Source of the DNA: Myxococcales bacterium
GTDB lineage: Bacteria; Myxococcota_A; Polyangia; Haliangiales; Haliangiaceae
Assembly (NCBI GenBank): GCA_016706545.1
Contig: JADJJK010000015.1
Span: 1 to 64,000 of the forward strand
Direction of reading: 5' to 3'
Length of the DNA stretch: 64,000 nucleotides
Shown here: positions 1 through 9,240 of the stretch, one piece after another
Position numbering within the stretch: position 1 is the stretch's first letter
How the letters are laid out: the number at the start of each line of letters is the position of its first letter
Program-made: the position numbers and the translations under genes
The notes under the pieces: generated by a model
What the model was told of the DNA's origin: nothing
The model's database searches: none
What the model saw: only the letters and a program-made list of their open reading frames with translations

Positions 1-791
1 ACGGGGACCGTGACGATCAGCTCAACAGGCGCGCGCTCGGCGCGCTGCCGCGCGCGTAGGCCTGGACCAGGGCCATCAGGCCATCGACGCGGTTGTACGG
101 GCGGCGCGTGGTGGTCGTGGTGGAAGAGCGCTGCGCTTCCGCGGAAACGTCAGCCGATCGCTCGGCTGGTGCTGACGCTTCCGCGGAAACGTCGGCAACC
201 TGCGCGGATGCGTCCGCCGGCTGCTCGCGTGCAGTCCACCGCCGGCTGCTGCAGCACCTGAAGTAGCAGCGCAGCCTCGTCGGGGCGCAGGCACGCCTTG
301 ACGCACACCATGCCCGATGCTGTCGTCGTGTGCGCCACATATCGCTCGCTATCGTGCGGGCGCATGGCCTTGCTCGCTGCGTCGGCACCGAGCACGCCGA
401 CCTTGCGGCACACGGTCTCGAGCTGGCTGGCGGTGCAGTGCTGGGCGTAGCCAAGGAGCACCGCCTCGGTGGCGGCGGTGGCCACGCGCGTGATGGCACG
501 AGTCTTGGAATACGAGATCTGCCCGGCGGACAAAGCCTCTGATACGAGCGGCAAGGTGTGCAAGGCCCTGGCCACGCGCAGGTGTTCGCGCGCGGTGCCA
601 AGATCCCAGCCCACGCGCCAGCTCAGCCAGTGCGCGCAGGTGCCAAAGCCCTGGCGGTACCAGCCGCCGGCGGCGTCGAACGTCCGCAGGTCGGCGAGCA
701 GTCGATGCATGGCGGCGTCCAGGTGGACGGCTTGCTCGGCGATGTGCTCGCCGAGGGCTTGGACTTCCTCGACGGAGAGTGGCTCGCGCAT
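1..791 (-). pseudogene. DUF222 / 13E12-type HNH endonuclease-like gene, frameshifted and cut by the window edge
   Basis: The first about 180 codons (ATG at 791; a GTG at 806 is in the same frame) read as a DUF222 domain, with the family-typical WYRQGFGTCAHWLSWRVGWD, an ALSAGQISYSKTRAITR stretch and an ASQLETVCR stretch. This family usually ends in an HNH nuclease domain, which would lie beyond the left edge. The reading frame is broken twice. Near 225-245 the sensible reading moves to another frame containing ADVSAEA repeats and NRVDGLMALVQAYARG. Near 40-45 it returns to the original frame (ERAPVELIVTVP). The original frame itself hits a stop at 150-152. The segment between the two shifts carries two copies of a palindrome also found in the intergenic repeats at 1094-1592. 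It is either a decayed gene or one with sequence errors. The family assignment is good; the function is uncertain. Confidence 0.6.
135..193. repeat. Two direct copies of a 17-bp unit with a palindromic core, inside the DUF222-like gene
   Basis: GCTTCCGCGGAAACGTC occurs at 135-151 and again at 177-193. TTCCGCGGAA is its palindromic core. The 25-bp spacer contains a second palindrome-like stretch, AGCCGATCGCTCGGCT. On the coding strand each unit reads D-V-S-A-E-A. The same palindrome recurs outside any gene near 1094, 1130, 1541 and 1577. Confidence 0.8.
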
Positions 792-1084
792 GAGGCTTTG
801 TAGCACGCTGATTTTCGGCGCTGGATTTCGCGCCTGGCGTGCCCCAGGTGCCGAGGAAGCGCGGGCGGCGCGATTTTTCGTGGGGCGCGCAGGTGGATGG
901 GCTCATTGCGCGCGTAGAGGCCGCGGGGGAAGAGATCGCGGCGGGTTGGCGGCCACGCGGGTGACCGGGCGCGGGAGGTGTCAAGAGGAATGTTGGTATT
1001 TGATATAGATATTTGATAGTAGATCTTGAACTGGAAAATGCGTCCGGCAGGCGGACGCGAGCGAGCCGGGACCTCGGATCGAGA

Positions 1085-1405
1085 TCGCGGAAACCTCCGC
1101 GGAAACGTTGGCGTGATCCAGGTCGCAGCGCGTTTCCGCGGAAGCCTCGGGGCTGTGGACGGTGTCGGGCTATGGACAACCGCGCCCGTCGAGCCTGGGC
1201 AAGTGAGATGCGCGTACGCGGCGCGGTTGACCACAGCCCTTGGAGGCGCAGGAGGGGCCCGGTGCAGCAGGCGTGCCGGAGGGGACGGCGCGCCTCTCCA
1301 CACCGCCGCACAGCCCCTGCTGGTTTCAGAACCTGAGTTTTTTGGTTTTGTACCAGAACCCAGAACCCGGAACGGATCGCCAGGTAACGACAAGGGTGAG
1401 CGCGT
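1085..1405. repeat. Long direct repeat, copy 1
   Basis: This about 320-bp block is repeated almost exactly 447 bp downstream (1532-1855). Each copy begins with an inverted pair of the Sac-II-like palindrome (TCCGCGGAAACG then CGTTTCCGCGGA about 35 bp later). It continues with GGGCT(A/G)TGGACAACCGCGCC and a later GTTGACCACAGCCC that can pair with the GGGCTGTGG part, and ends in TTTTTTGGTTTTGTACCAG followed by GAACCCAGAACCCGGAAC. The copies differ by scattered substitutions and a few indels, mainly in the middle. No open frame is conserved between them, so the element looks non-coding. Confidence 0.85.
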
Positions 1406-1505
1406 GTGGAGGTGGTTAGGTCAAGCACGGTGGTTGGGTCAAGCACGGTGGTTGGGTCGAGCACGGTGGTTGGGTCGAGCACGGTGGTGGGTCGAGCACG
1501 GTGGT
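1406..1505. repeat. Tandem array, about 18-bp unit, five or more copies
   Basis: The unit is close to GGTTGGGTCGAGCACGGT and repeats head-to-tail between the two long direct repeats, with A/G variation at one position and a shortened last copy. The unit length is a multiple of three, so every frame stays open and produces spurious proteins (for example a repeated ARWLGQ or TTVLDP). Confidence 0.85.
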
Positions 1506-1531
1506 CGAGGCGCAGGCACGGTCACGAGGGG

Positions 1532-1855
1532 TCGCGGAGACCTCCGCGGAAACGTTGGCGTGATCCAAGTCGCAGCGCGTTTCCGCGGAAGCCTCGGGGC
1601 TGTGGACGGTGTCGGGCTGTGGACAACCGCGCCCGTCGAGCCTGGGTAGGCGTGATGCGCGCAAGCGGCGCGGTTGACCACAGCCCTTGGAGAGGCGCAG
1701 GAGGGCCAGGTATAGCTGGCTTGCCTGGGAGTGGCGGCGCGCCTCTCCACACCGCCGCACAGCCCCTGCTGTTTTCAGAACCCTGAGTTTTTTTGGTTTT
1801 GTACCAGAACCCAGAACCCGGAACGGATCGCCAGGGGAGCACAGGGGTGAGCGCG
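1532..1855. repeat. Long direct repeat, copy 2
   Basis: Second copy of the 1085-1405 block, offset by 447 bp over the first half and drifting by a few bases through indels. The palindromes, the CTGTGGACGGTGTCGGGCTG stretch and the T-rich tail (GAGTTTTTTTGGTTTTGTAC) are all kept. Both copies end with a short GGTT-loop-AACC or GTTTTCAGAAC stem before the T-run, so each may act as a weak terminator or a structured RNA. Confidence 0.85.
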
Positions 1856-1949
1856 CGGGCGGTGGGTGGGTCGCGCGTGGCGGGTGAGGTCGCGCGTGGT
1901 GGGTGGGTCAAACACGGCGGCTGCCGCGGGCTGCTACAGTGCTCGCTTG

Positions 1950-2330
1950 ATGCTCAAGCACGCCCTGCGCTGGGCTCTGGCGCTGCTCATGGTCTTCGCC
2001 GGGCTCAACCACTTCCGCGTGCCGGCGCTGTACCTGGCCATGATGCCGCCGCAGCTACCCTGGCCCGAGGCGCTCGTGCTCATCTCCGGCGTGGCCGAGC
2101 TCGCCGGCGGCCTCGGCCTGCTCATCCCCGCTACTCGCCGCCTCGCCGCGTGGGGCCTGGTGGCGCTCCTGGTCGCGGTGTTCCCGGCGAACCTCTACAT
2201 GGCGCTGCACGAGCTGCCGCTGGGCAGCTATCAGCCGCCGGCGTGGGCGCTGTGGGTACGGCTGCCGCTGCAAGCGGTGCTCATCGCCTGGGCGCTCTGG
2301 ACCACGCGGCCTACCGCCGCCGTTCGCTGA
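1950..2330 (+). CDS. DoxX-like small membrane protein
   Basis: 126 residues, almost entirely four hydrophobic segments (about 4-22, 43-62, 68-89 and 100-120). FAGLNHF near the start and GVAELAGGLGLLIP in the second segment are typical of the DoxX/DUF417-like family of four-helix inner-membrane proteins, some of which take part in quinone- or thiol-linked redox steps. I chose the ATG at 1950 because the upstream in-frame stretch is repeat-derived and not hydrophobic. The gene ends 8 bp before the stop of the convergent gene. A small AGCC-TGG-GGCT stem lies between the two stops and may serve both as a weak terminator. The exact role is unknown. Confidence 0.8.
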   Translation: MLKHALRWALALLMVFAGLNHFRVPALYLAMMPPQLPWPEALVLISGVAELAGGLGLLIPATRRLAAWGLVALLVAVFPANLYMALHELPLGSYQPPAWALWVRLPLQAVLIAWALWTTRPTAAVR

Positions 2331-2338
2331 GCCTGGGG

Positions 2339-3496
2339 CTACTTCTTGCCGCGCTTGGGCTCCACGGTCCCCTTCTTCTTGCTGGGGATCCCCGCGGTCA
2401 GCTCGGCGCTGTCCTTGGGCCACGGCAAGCCAAAGCCCATGCTCTTCTTGAGCTCGTCGGGGCGGACGCGCTGGTCAAACGGCGCGTCGGCCGGGATCGT
2501 GACGGCGAGCTGCGAGACGTTGCGCCAGCTCGGCAGGGCGCCCTCTGCGTCCTGGCTGGGGTGCCGCGCCACCTTGCCCTCGGGCGTCACGGTGAACGCG
2601 AAGCGGCGGCCGGCCGCGCCGTTGGCGCGCACGTCGCAGACCCACTGGCCTGGATGATCGACGAGCGAGACGTGATGCTGGTCGAAGGTGTCGGCGTTGC
2701 CCAAAAGGACCTGGATCGCGGTGGCCTTGTCGCCATGGACGACGTCGCTTAGCACCACGCGGTGGCGGGTCCACTTCACGGTCTGGCGCTGGCCATTGAC
2801 CTGCTGGTCTAGCTCGAGCTCGTCGCTGACGATGGCGCCGGTGCGCGGGCTGCCCTCGAGGTCTGGTAGCTTCTTGCCATCCACCGTGCAGCGGAACTTC
2901 TGGCCGCGCGCCTCGCCGGAGGTCCAGAAGTGGAACATCAGCTCGAGGCCGCGGTTGCCGTTGGCCGGGATGTGCCGCACATACGCTGCGCCGAGCAGAT
3001 CATCAGGAGTGCCCACCCACTTGGCGACCCCGTTGAAGCTCGCCTCATGCACGGTGGCGGTGAAGGTGCGCACCAGGTAGCTCTTCTCGGCGGCGTCATC
3101 CCAGTAGAAGAGCAGGCCCTCGATGGGGCCCGCGAGCTTGAAGTCCTGCTTGCCGGTGCAGACGAACTCCGCGAACTGGGCCTCGGTGTTGTAGAAGGAG
3201 TAGTCGCAGGGGATCTTCTCCAGGAGCTTGCCCTTGTGGCGAAGCTCGAGGTGCAAGAGGTCGCTGGTGCCGGAGAAGCCGGACATGCGCCCGGAGGCGC
3301 GGGCGGCGAAGCCGGAGTCGCTGTTGCGAACTTCAAAGAGGGACTCAGGCTCATCGAGAAAGAGCTTGGGGCTGCGGCTGGTGCCGGGCTCGGCCTTGGC
3401 TTTTCCACCGGCGTGAGCTGGGGTTGGCAGGCACATCAGGGCGAAGGCAGCGGCGACGAGCGGCAGCGCCAGGGCAGGCACAGAGGAGAGACGCAT
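2339..3496 (-). CDS. Secreted protein of unknown function
   Basis: 385 residues with a clear Sec signal peptide (MRLSSVPALALPLVAAAF... cut after PTPAHA, about residue 28). The mature part is hydrophilic and all-beta-like, with no family I recognise. It has two similar-sized halves each containing a LELRHKGKLL or HRVVLSDVV type strand, and ends in a lysine-rich tail (SKKKGTVEPKRGKK). I chose the ATG at 3496 because GAAAGGA lies 6 nt upstream and the signal peptide starts there; another ATG two codons earlier overlaps this ribosome site. It is divergent from the glutathione transferase gene. Probably periplasmic or surface-exposed, but nothing in the sequence fixes a role. Confidence 0.8.
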   Translation of the reverse strand: MRLSSVPALALPLVAAAFALMCLPTPAHAGGKAKAEPGTSRSPKLFLDEPESLFEVRNSDSGFAARASGRMSGFSGTSDLLHLELRHKGKLLEKIPCDYSFYNTEAQFAEFVCTGKQDFKLAGPIEGLLFYWDDAAEKSYLVRTFTATVHEASFNGVAKWVGTPDDLLGAAYVRHIPANGNRGLELMFHFWTSGEARGQKFRCTVDGKKLPDLEGSPRTGAIVSDELELDQQVNGQRQTVKWTRHRVVLSDVVHGDKATAIQVLLGNADTFDQHHVSLVDHPGQWVCDVRANGAAGRRFAFTVTPEGKVARHPSQDAEGALPSWRNVSQLAVTIPADAPFDQRVRPDELKKSMGFGLPWPKDSAELTAGIPSKKKGTVEPKRGKK

Positions 3497-3631
3497 GGAC
3501 ATCCTTTCAAACGAGGCGGGGATGCGCGCGCTCTCGGCCCGGGGGCCGCCGCGGTTGCGTCCTGCGCACACTTTTTTTCTCGCGGCGCCACAGGACCTTG
3601 CGAACGCCGGCCAGGTGCTACGTTCCTGGCC

Positions 3632-4318
3632 ATGTTGCAGCTCTACATCGCCAACAAGAACTATTCGTCTTGGTCTCTGCGGCCGTGGGTGTTGATGCGC
3701 GAGCTAGGCATCGCCTTCAAGGAGACGCTGGTGCCGTTTGGCAGCACGGACAACTACCAGGCGTTTCGCGACTTCTCGCCCACCGGCAAGGTGCCGTGCC
3801 TGCACGACGGGCAAGAGGTGGTGTGGGACTCGCTGGCGATCGCGGAGTACCTGGCAGAGCGTCACCCTGGTGTGTGGCCCAAGGATTCGGCGGCGCGGGT
3901 GTTTGCGCGCTGCGCGGCGGCCGAGATGCACTCGGCGTTCGCTGCGCTGCGCTCGAGCTGCTCGATGAACTGCGGCCTGCGGGTCGCGCTGCGCGACAGC
4001 GGCGACGCGCTGGCCAAGGACGTGGCCCGGATCAACGAGCTGTGGAATCAGGGGCTCACCAGGTTTGGCGGTCCCTTTCTGGCCGGCGCGTCGTTCACCG
4101 CGGTGGATGCGTTCTTCGCGCCGGTGGCGTTCCGCGCGCAGAGCTATGGCCTGGTGCTCGAGGGCCCCGCCGCGGCCTACGCGGCGCGCCTGCTGGCGCT
4201 GCCGTCCATGCAAGAGTGGTACGCGGACGCGCTCGCGGAGCCCTGGCGCGAGGTCGCGCACGAGGCAGAGGTCGCCGCTGCCGGAGACATCGTGGCGGAT
4301 CTGCGCAAGCCGGTGTGA
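3632..4318 (+). CDS. Glutathione S-transferase family protein
   Basis: 228 residues with the two-domain GST layout. The N-terminal thioredoxin-like domain (about 1-80) carries NYSSWSLRPWVLM, where a Ser/Trp cluster replaces the CxxC of thioredoxins, as in YfcF/maleylacetoacetate isomerase-like GSTs. It then has GKVPCLHD and the glutathione-binding VVWDSLAIAEYLAE. The C-terminal half is all-helical with the GPFLAGASFTAVDAFFAPV segment typical of this class. It would conjugate or isomerise substrates using glutathione in the cytoplasm; the substrate is unknown. The ATG at 3632 gives the standard start. The longer upstream open frame runs antisense through the neighbouring gene and is not coding. 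Confidence 0.9.
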   Translation: MLQLYIANKNYSSWSLRPWVLMRELGIAFKETLVPFGSTDNYQAFRDFSPTGKVPCLHDGQEVVWDSLAIAEYLAERHPGVWPKDSAARVFARCAAAEMHSAFAALRSSCSMNCGLRVALRDSGDALAKDVARINELWNQGLTRFGGPFLAGASFTAVDAFFAPVAFRAQSYGLVLEGPAAAYAARLLALPSMQEWYADALAEPWREVAHEAEVAAAGDIVADLRKPV

Positions 4319-4445
4319 GCGGCGGGGCGGACGCGGCTCGTGGCTGTGGCCGCGCTGCTCGCGCACTTCGATGAGCGCTGGCTGCCCAGGAGCGTCGGGG
4401 CAGGCTATGATCCTCCACCGCCTCCCGTGGATCCAGGCGTTCCCC

Positions 4446-5928
4446 ATGAGCCCCGTCCGAACCGCAGCGTTCCTTCTCGATCTCGTGCGTGAGCTGTGCA
4501 AGCTGCCAGGCGAGACCGAGTGGCTGGAGTTCAAGCAGAACAACGATCGGCCGGAGGAGCTGGGCGAGTACATCTCTGCGCTCGCCAACTCGGCGGCGCT
4601 CGTGGGGAAGGCCAGCGCTTATCTGCTCTGGGGCGTGGATGACAAGACCCACGCCATCACCGGCACGAAGGTGAACCCGAGGCAGGAGAAGAAGGGCAAC
4701 GAGGAGCTGGAGAGCTGGCTCTTGCGCTTGCTCGAGCCCAAGCTCGAGTTCTGGTTCCACGAGGTCTCGGTGGACGGCAAGCACGTAGTGCTGCTGGAGA
4801 TCGAGCGCGCCGCGCGGCAGCCGGTGCGGTTCTCGGGCACCGAGTACATCCGCGTGGGCTCCTACAAGAAGCCCCTCAAGGACTATCCCGAGAAGGAACG
4901 CGCGCTCTGGCGCCTCTTTGATCTCACTCCGTTCGAGGAGGGGAGCCCGTGAGCACCTCACGGAGGAGCAGGTCGCACACCTCTTGGACTATGACGCCTA
5001 CTTCGAGCTGCTGAGCCGGCCGTTGCCCGCCGACCGACCTCGGCTCCTCGAGGCGCTGGCCGAAGATCGGCTGTTGCGCCGCGATGACGCCGGCTCGTGG
5101 GACATCACCAACCTGGGCGCGGTGCTGCTGGCGCGCAACCTCAAGGACTTCCCCGCGCTGGAGCGCAAGGCGGTGCGCCTCATCGTGTACAAGGGCGCTG
5201 GCCGCACCGAGACCCTGCGCGAGATCTTGCTGACGCAGGGGTACGCGAGCGGCTTCGCACACCTGATGGCGCTCATCACCGCGCTGCTGCCGAGCAACGA
5301 GATCATCGAGCAGGCGCTGCGCAAGACGGTGCCGGTGTATCCGCCGTTGGCCGTGCGCGAGCTGGTGGCCAACGCGCTCATCCATCAGGACTTCTTCGTC
5401 CGCGGCGCCGGGCCGATGATCGAGCTGTTCTCGGATCGCCTGGAGATCACTAACCCGGGCACGCCGCTGGTCGGCGCGGATCGATTTCTGGATGCGCCGC
5501 CGAGGTCGCGCAACGATGTGCTGGCATCGCTGATGCGCCGGATGGGCATCTGCGAGGAGCGCGGTAGCGGCATCGACAAGGTCGTGCTGCAGACGGAGCT
5601 GTTCCAGCTCCCGGCGCCGCTGTTCGAGGTCCGCGGCGACGCGACCCGGGCCGTCCTGTTCTCGCCGCGCGCCGTGGACAAGATGGACCGGGCCGACCGC
5701 GTGCGCGCCTGCTACCTGCACGCTTGCCTCAAGTACGTCAGCAACGACCACCTGACCAACACCTCGGTGCGCCAGCGCTTTGGCCTGCCAGCCTCGGCCA
5801 GCTCCACGGCCTCTCGCTACATCCGTGAGGCCGTGGAGGACGGGGCGATCGTCCCGGTCGATCCAGAGGCCGGCAAGAGGCACATGAAGTACGTGCCGTC
5901 GTGGGCGGCGGTCGTCACCGCGCCGTAG
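4446..5928 (+). pseudogene. AlbA_2/Schlafen-type putative DNA-binding regulator with HATPase_c_4 domain, one frameshift
   Basis: The first 168 codons (ATG 4446; an in-frame ATG at 4407 is possible) encode an AlbA_2 domain: GETEWLEFKQNN, then ALANSAALVGKASAYLLWGVDD, then SGTEYIRVGSYKKPLKDYPE. The frame stops at 4950-4952. The next frame, from about 4942, continues without a gap as ...GAREHLTEEQVAHLLDYDAYFELL and gives the rest of the known architecture. This includes AVRELVANALIHQDFFVRG and DRLEITNPGTPL of the GHKL-like domain, RMGICEERGSGIDK, and a C-terminal winged-helix-like part. One base missing or gained in the GGGG at 4941-4944 explains the break. Such proteins act as transcription regulators or phage-defence-linked factors. 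The stop overlaps the convergent flippase end by 14 bp. Confidence 0.8.
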
Positions 5929-7967
5929 CGGGGGCGCGGCCCAGGCGCTTGCGGAGTTTTCTGCGGGCGCGGGCCCACTGGGTAAAGAGCCAGAGCCACT
6001 CGGCCGCGGGGGTGCCGGTGCGGCGCAGGTGATGGTGGACGAGGGAGACGCCGAAGAGGAAGACGAAGGCGGAGGCGCTGAGGCAGGTCGCGACCAGGAG
6101 CAGGGGCGGGGTGTGGATGGCGCGCAGCGGCAGCGCGAAGGCGAGCGCGGTGGCGCCGCAGGCGGCGGCGAAGGCGAGCGGGGCGACGTGGAGCTGCGCG
6201 AGCTGGCGCCAGGTGACCTGGACGTGGCGCAGGCCAAGCCAGGTCAGGGTGCCAAACAGGCTCCAGATGGCGAGGGTGGTGGAGGCGGCGACCCCGGCGG
6301 TGCCCCAGCGGACGCTGACCAGGGCGCCGCCGACGACGGTGGCGGCGTACAAGATCTGGGTGAGGGCCACGCCATAGACGTCGCCGCAGGCGCGGGCGAC
6401 CAGGGCGCCCATCTTGTAGTTGGTGCGAAACAGCATGCCCAGGCACATGATGCGGAACGGCAACACGGCCTGGCCCCAGGCTGGGCCCAGCACCACGCGG
6501 ATGATCTCGGGGGCCAGCGCGATGAGCACCACGCTGGCGGGCAGGAGCACGAGCGCGGTGGCAAACAGCGCGCGCACGAAGGCGCGGCCAAGCTCGGCGC
6601 GGTCCTCCTGTAGGCGAGCGAACGCCGGGAACAAGACGGAGCCAACGATGCTGCTGAAGGCGGCGGCGGGGAAGCGGACGAGCTCGTAGGCGCGCTGGTA
6701 GAAGCCCAGCGGCGCCTCGCCGAGCTGGCGGCCGACGACGACGTAGTCGCCCTGGGTGGCGATGACGCTGGCGATGGTCTGCACGGTCTCGCCGCCGCCA
6801 AAGCGCAGGAGCTCGCGGAAGGCTGGGAACGAGAAGCCCAGGCGCAGGCTGCCGCCGTACTTGCGCAGCAGCAGGCCGGTGGACAGCGCGGTCTCGAGCA
6901 GGTAGCCATAGATCAGCGACCAGGCGCCGAGGCCGGCGAAGGCCAGGGCGATGGAGAGGGCGGCGCCGGCGCTGTAGCCCAGGGCATCCGCCAGGGCGAG
7001 GGTGCGGAAGTCCAGCGCGCGCTTGCCTAGCTGCATGGCCACCGTGGCCAGGCCGCGCACGACGATGAGCGCGGCGAGCACGCGCAGCATGGGGGCCAGG
7101 ACCGGGCTGCGGTACGCCTCGGCGAGCGCGCCGGCGCCGATGAGGAGCGCCAGCGCCAGGGTGACGGCGATGGACATGCCCACGGTGAAGGCGGTGCGGA
7201 CGTGGGCCTCGCCGGGGTCCTTGTGCTGGACCAGCGCGCTGCCCAGGCCCAGGTCGCGGATGACCGCGGCGAAGACCAGCACGGTCATCGCCTTGGCCAC
7301 CAGGCCGATCTCCGCGGGGGCCAAAAGCCGGCCCAGCACGAGCAGCACGATCACGCGCACGCCGTTCGCGAGCACGGCGCCGACCAGGTTCCAGGCGATG
7401 CCGCGCGAGACCTTGCCGCCGAGCTTGTGGGCCGCGGTCGTGGTCGCGGCAGTCGGGGCGCTCGCGGCGGCGGGGGCGCTCGCGGCGGCGGGGGGCTGCG
7501 TGGCTGGGCGCGGGGGCGCTAGTGGGGACGCCAGCAGCGGCCGGCACGCTAGCGGCCGGGGCGCCAGCGTCGGGGGCGGCCGTGGGCAGCCTGCTCGGGC
7601 TGGGATCGGTGCCAGGGCCCCCGGCGAAGATCGACGCCACGCCCGAAGCTGGCGTGGCCACCGCGGGCGAGCTGGCGGCGCGCGCTGAAGCGGCGGCGAA
7701 GATCGAGGGCGGGGTGCGGCTGGCGCCGGGGATGGGCGGGGGCGTGCCCGAGGTGGTCGGTCGCGCGTCTGCGCCGGTGCCTGCGCCGATGCCAGGCGCG
7801 CTCGGCTCCAGCTCGTCGAGCAGGGCCTCCAGCTCGGGAGCCGAGTCGACTCCGGCGTCGAACCCCGAGTCGACGCCAGAGTCGTCGTCGGAGTCGAAGA
7901 CGGACTCGGCGCGTCGGAGAGCCGGCGGGCGGGGCCCGCCCGGGCCCTTGCGCTCCTGGTCCGTCAC
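5915..7967 (-). CDS. Wzx-type polysaccharide flippase with a disordered N-terminal extension, frameshifted
   Basis: From about 7430 down to 5915 the protein is a MOP-superfamily (WzxC/PST-like) lipid-linked oligosaccharide flippase: KLGGKVSRGIAWNLVGAVLA opens the first helix, about 12-14 membrane helices follow, and the C-terminus is basic. An acidic and Ala/Pro/Ser-rich segment without membrane helices precedes it in another frame (ESVFDSDDDSGVDSGFDAGV and onwards). The two frames meet at a run of six G on the plus strand (7490-7495), so one base is probably wrong there. The start is taken as GTG 7967, with GGAG 8 nt upstream, 17 bp after the upstream gene's stop. The flippase would turn the sugar-lipid built by the operon across the inner membrane. 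If the frameshift is real, translation could start at an internal GTG such as 7375. Confidence 0.75.
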
Positions 7968-7983
7968 GACCCTGGCTCCAGGC

Positions 7984-9161
7984 TCATCGCGCGGCCCCGC
8001 GCGAGGCCAGCTCTTCAAGCGCGGTGGCCACGTTGCCGGCGCCGGCGCCAGCTTGGCCCAGGTGGCGGGTCACCAGCGCCGCGGCGGCCTCCTCGCGGTG
8101 CTCGGCGCCGTCGAAGATCTCGGCGACTCCGGCCGCCAGCGCCTGCGGGTCCAGCGGCACGGCCGCGCCGCGCGAGGCGTACTCGAACACGTGGCCGTGG
8201 CCCGGCAGCGGCAGCACGCCCAGCGGCACGCCAAAGCGCAGCGCCTCGAGGCCGACGGTCGACGCCAGCACCACCGCGCCGCGCGCCACCGCGAGCCACG
8301 CGAACAGCGGATCGCGCTCGGCCACGTACACCGGCAGCGGCAGGCTCGCGGCGGCCTTGCGGAACGCGGCGGCGTCCTCGCGCGGGTGCAGCTTCACGAC
8401 CAGGGGCGCGCCGCGGCGCAAGAGCTCCTGGGCCGCGCCCTCGACGAAGCGCGAGAACAGCGCGAGCTTCTCCGCCGGGCTGCAGAAGCCTTGATCATCG
8501 ACGGGGTTGACATGTAGAGGAACGGGCCATCGCCCTGACGCAGCTCCTGCATCCGCTGGCGACCTTGCGCGCGCCAGGCCACCAGATCGATCGCGTCAAA
8601 GCGCGGGTTGCCGGTGACCCGCACCTCGGTGCCGGCGGCGGCGACGCGCTGGAAGTGCTCCGCGGAGCCTTGGCCCCAGGCGCACACGACCTCGACCCCG
8701 CTGCCTCCATAGATCAGCGACCGGCCGCCGGTGGTCTCGGTGGGCAGCGGGAAGCGGATCCCCTCCTGCAACAGCGCCACCGGCTTGCGCCAGGCGCGCA
8801 GAGCAGCGACCAGCTCGCGATACGGATACGCGGCGTCGTTGGACACGAGCACGGCCTGGCAGCCGCGCAGGAGCCAGGCGAGCCGCGGCAGGAGCGGCGC
8901 CAGCGCGGCGCGCTGGGCGAGCTTGCGCAAGGCGCCCTTGGCGCCGACGCCGTCGGCGCCGAACTCCGCCCCAGCCTGCGGGCTCTTGCGGAGCTGCCAC
9001 GGGATGGCCGCGCGCAGCTCGCCGGCGGGGGTGGCGAAGCCGCGCAGCTCGGCCAGCGAGACCACGACGGTCTCATGCCCGCGCCGGCGCAGCTCGGCGG
9101 CCACCGGCAGCATCATCTCCGCGTGGTGCTGCGGATTGGTGAGCAGAAAGCCAAGCTTCAC
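7984..9161 (-). CDS. GT-B-like glycosyl-/glycerophosphotransferase, one frameshift
   Basis: The first 217 or so codons begin MKLGFLLTNPQHHAEMMLPV and contain a nucleotide-sugar type Rossmann fold ending GDGPFLYMS. The remainder lies in the adjacent frame and begins NPVDDQGFCSPAEKLALF. It has a helix, the LVVKLHPREDAAAFRK segment, then GAVVLASTVGLEALRFGVPL, as in CDP-glycerol glycerophosphotransferase and related surface-polymer transferases. The frames meet at GGGGTT (plus strand 8503-8508), where one missing base explains the break. The start is GTG 9161 with GGAG 7 nt upstream. Fourth from the end of the minus-strand sugar operon. It probably adds a sugar or glycerol phosphate to the lipid-linked unit. 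Confidence 0.7.
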
Positions 9162-9240
9162 GACGAGGCTCCATGAGCCCCGGTGGGGCGTGTCTCGGAC
9201 GCGCCCGCCCGGCGCCCGGCGCCGCCACGGCTGCCGGCGC

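Larger units (their letters stand above)
807..1949. other. Gene-free repeat region (about 1.1 kb)
   Basis: No convincing gene is seen between the DUF222-like gene and the DoxX-like gene. All long open frames here are mirror or shifted readings of the repeats. The region holds two about 320-bp direct copies, an 18-bp tandem array between them, and a looser GGTGGGTGGGTC-rich stretch at 1860-1915. Around 990-1020 there is a short AT-richer patch (TTGGTATTTGATATAG) that may hold a promoter, but no clear -35/-10 pair can be assigned. Confidence 0.7.

Noticed and set aside
1330..1365. Rho-independent terminator at the T-rich tail of the direct repeats
   Set aside because: The possible stem (GGTT/AACC) is only 4 bp and the T-run is interrupted. 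Kept only as a remark in the repeat entries.
4935..4955. Programmed frameshift in the AlbA-like gene
   Set aside because: No slippery heptamer, no downstream stem and no known programmed case in this family. Other genes show similar breaks at runs, so an error is simpler.
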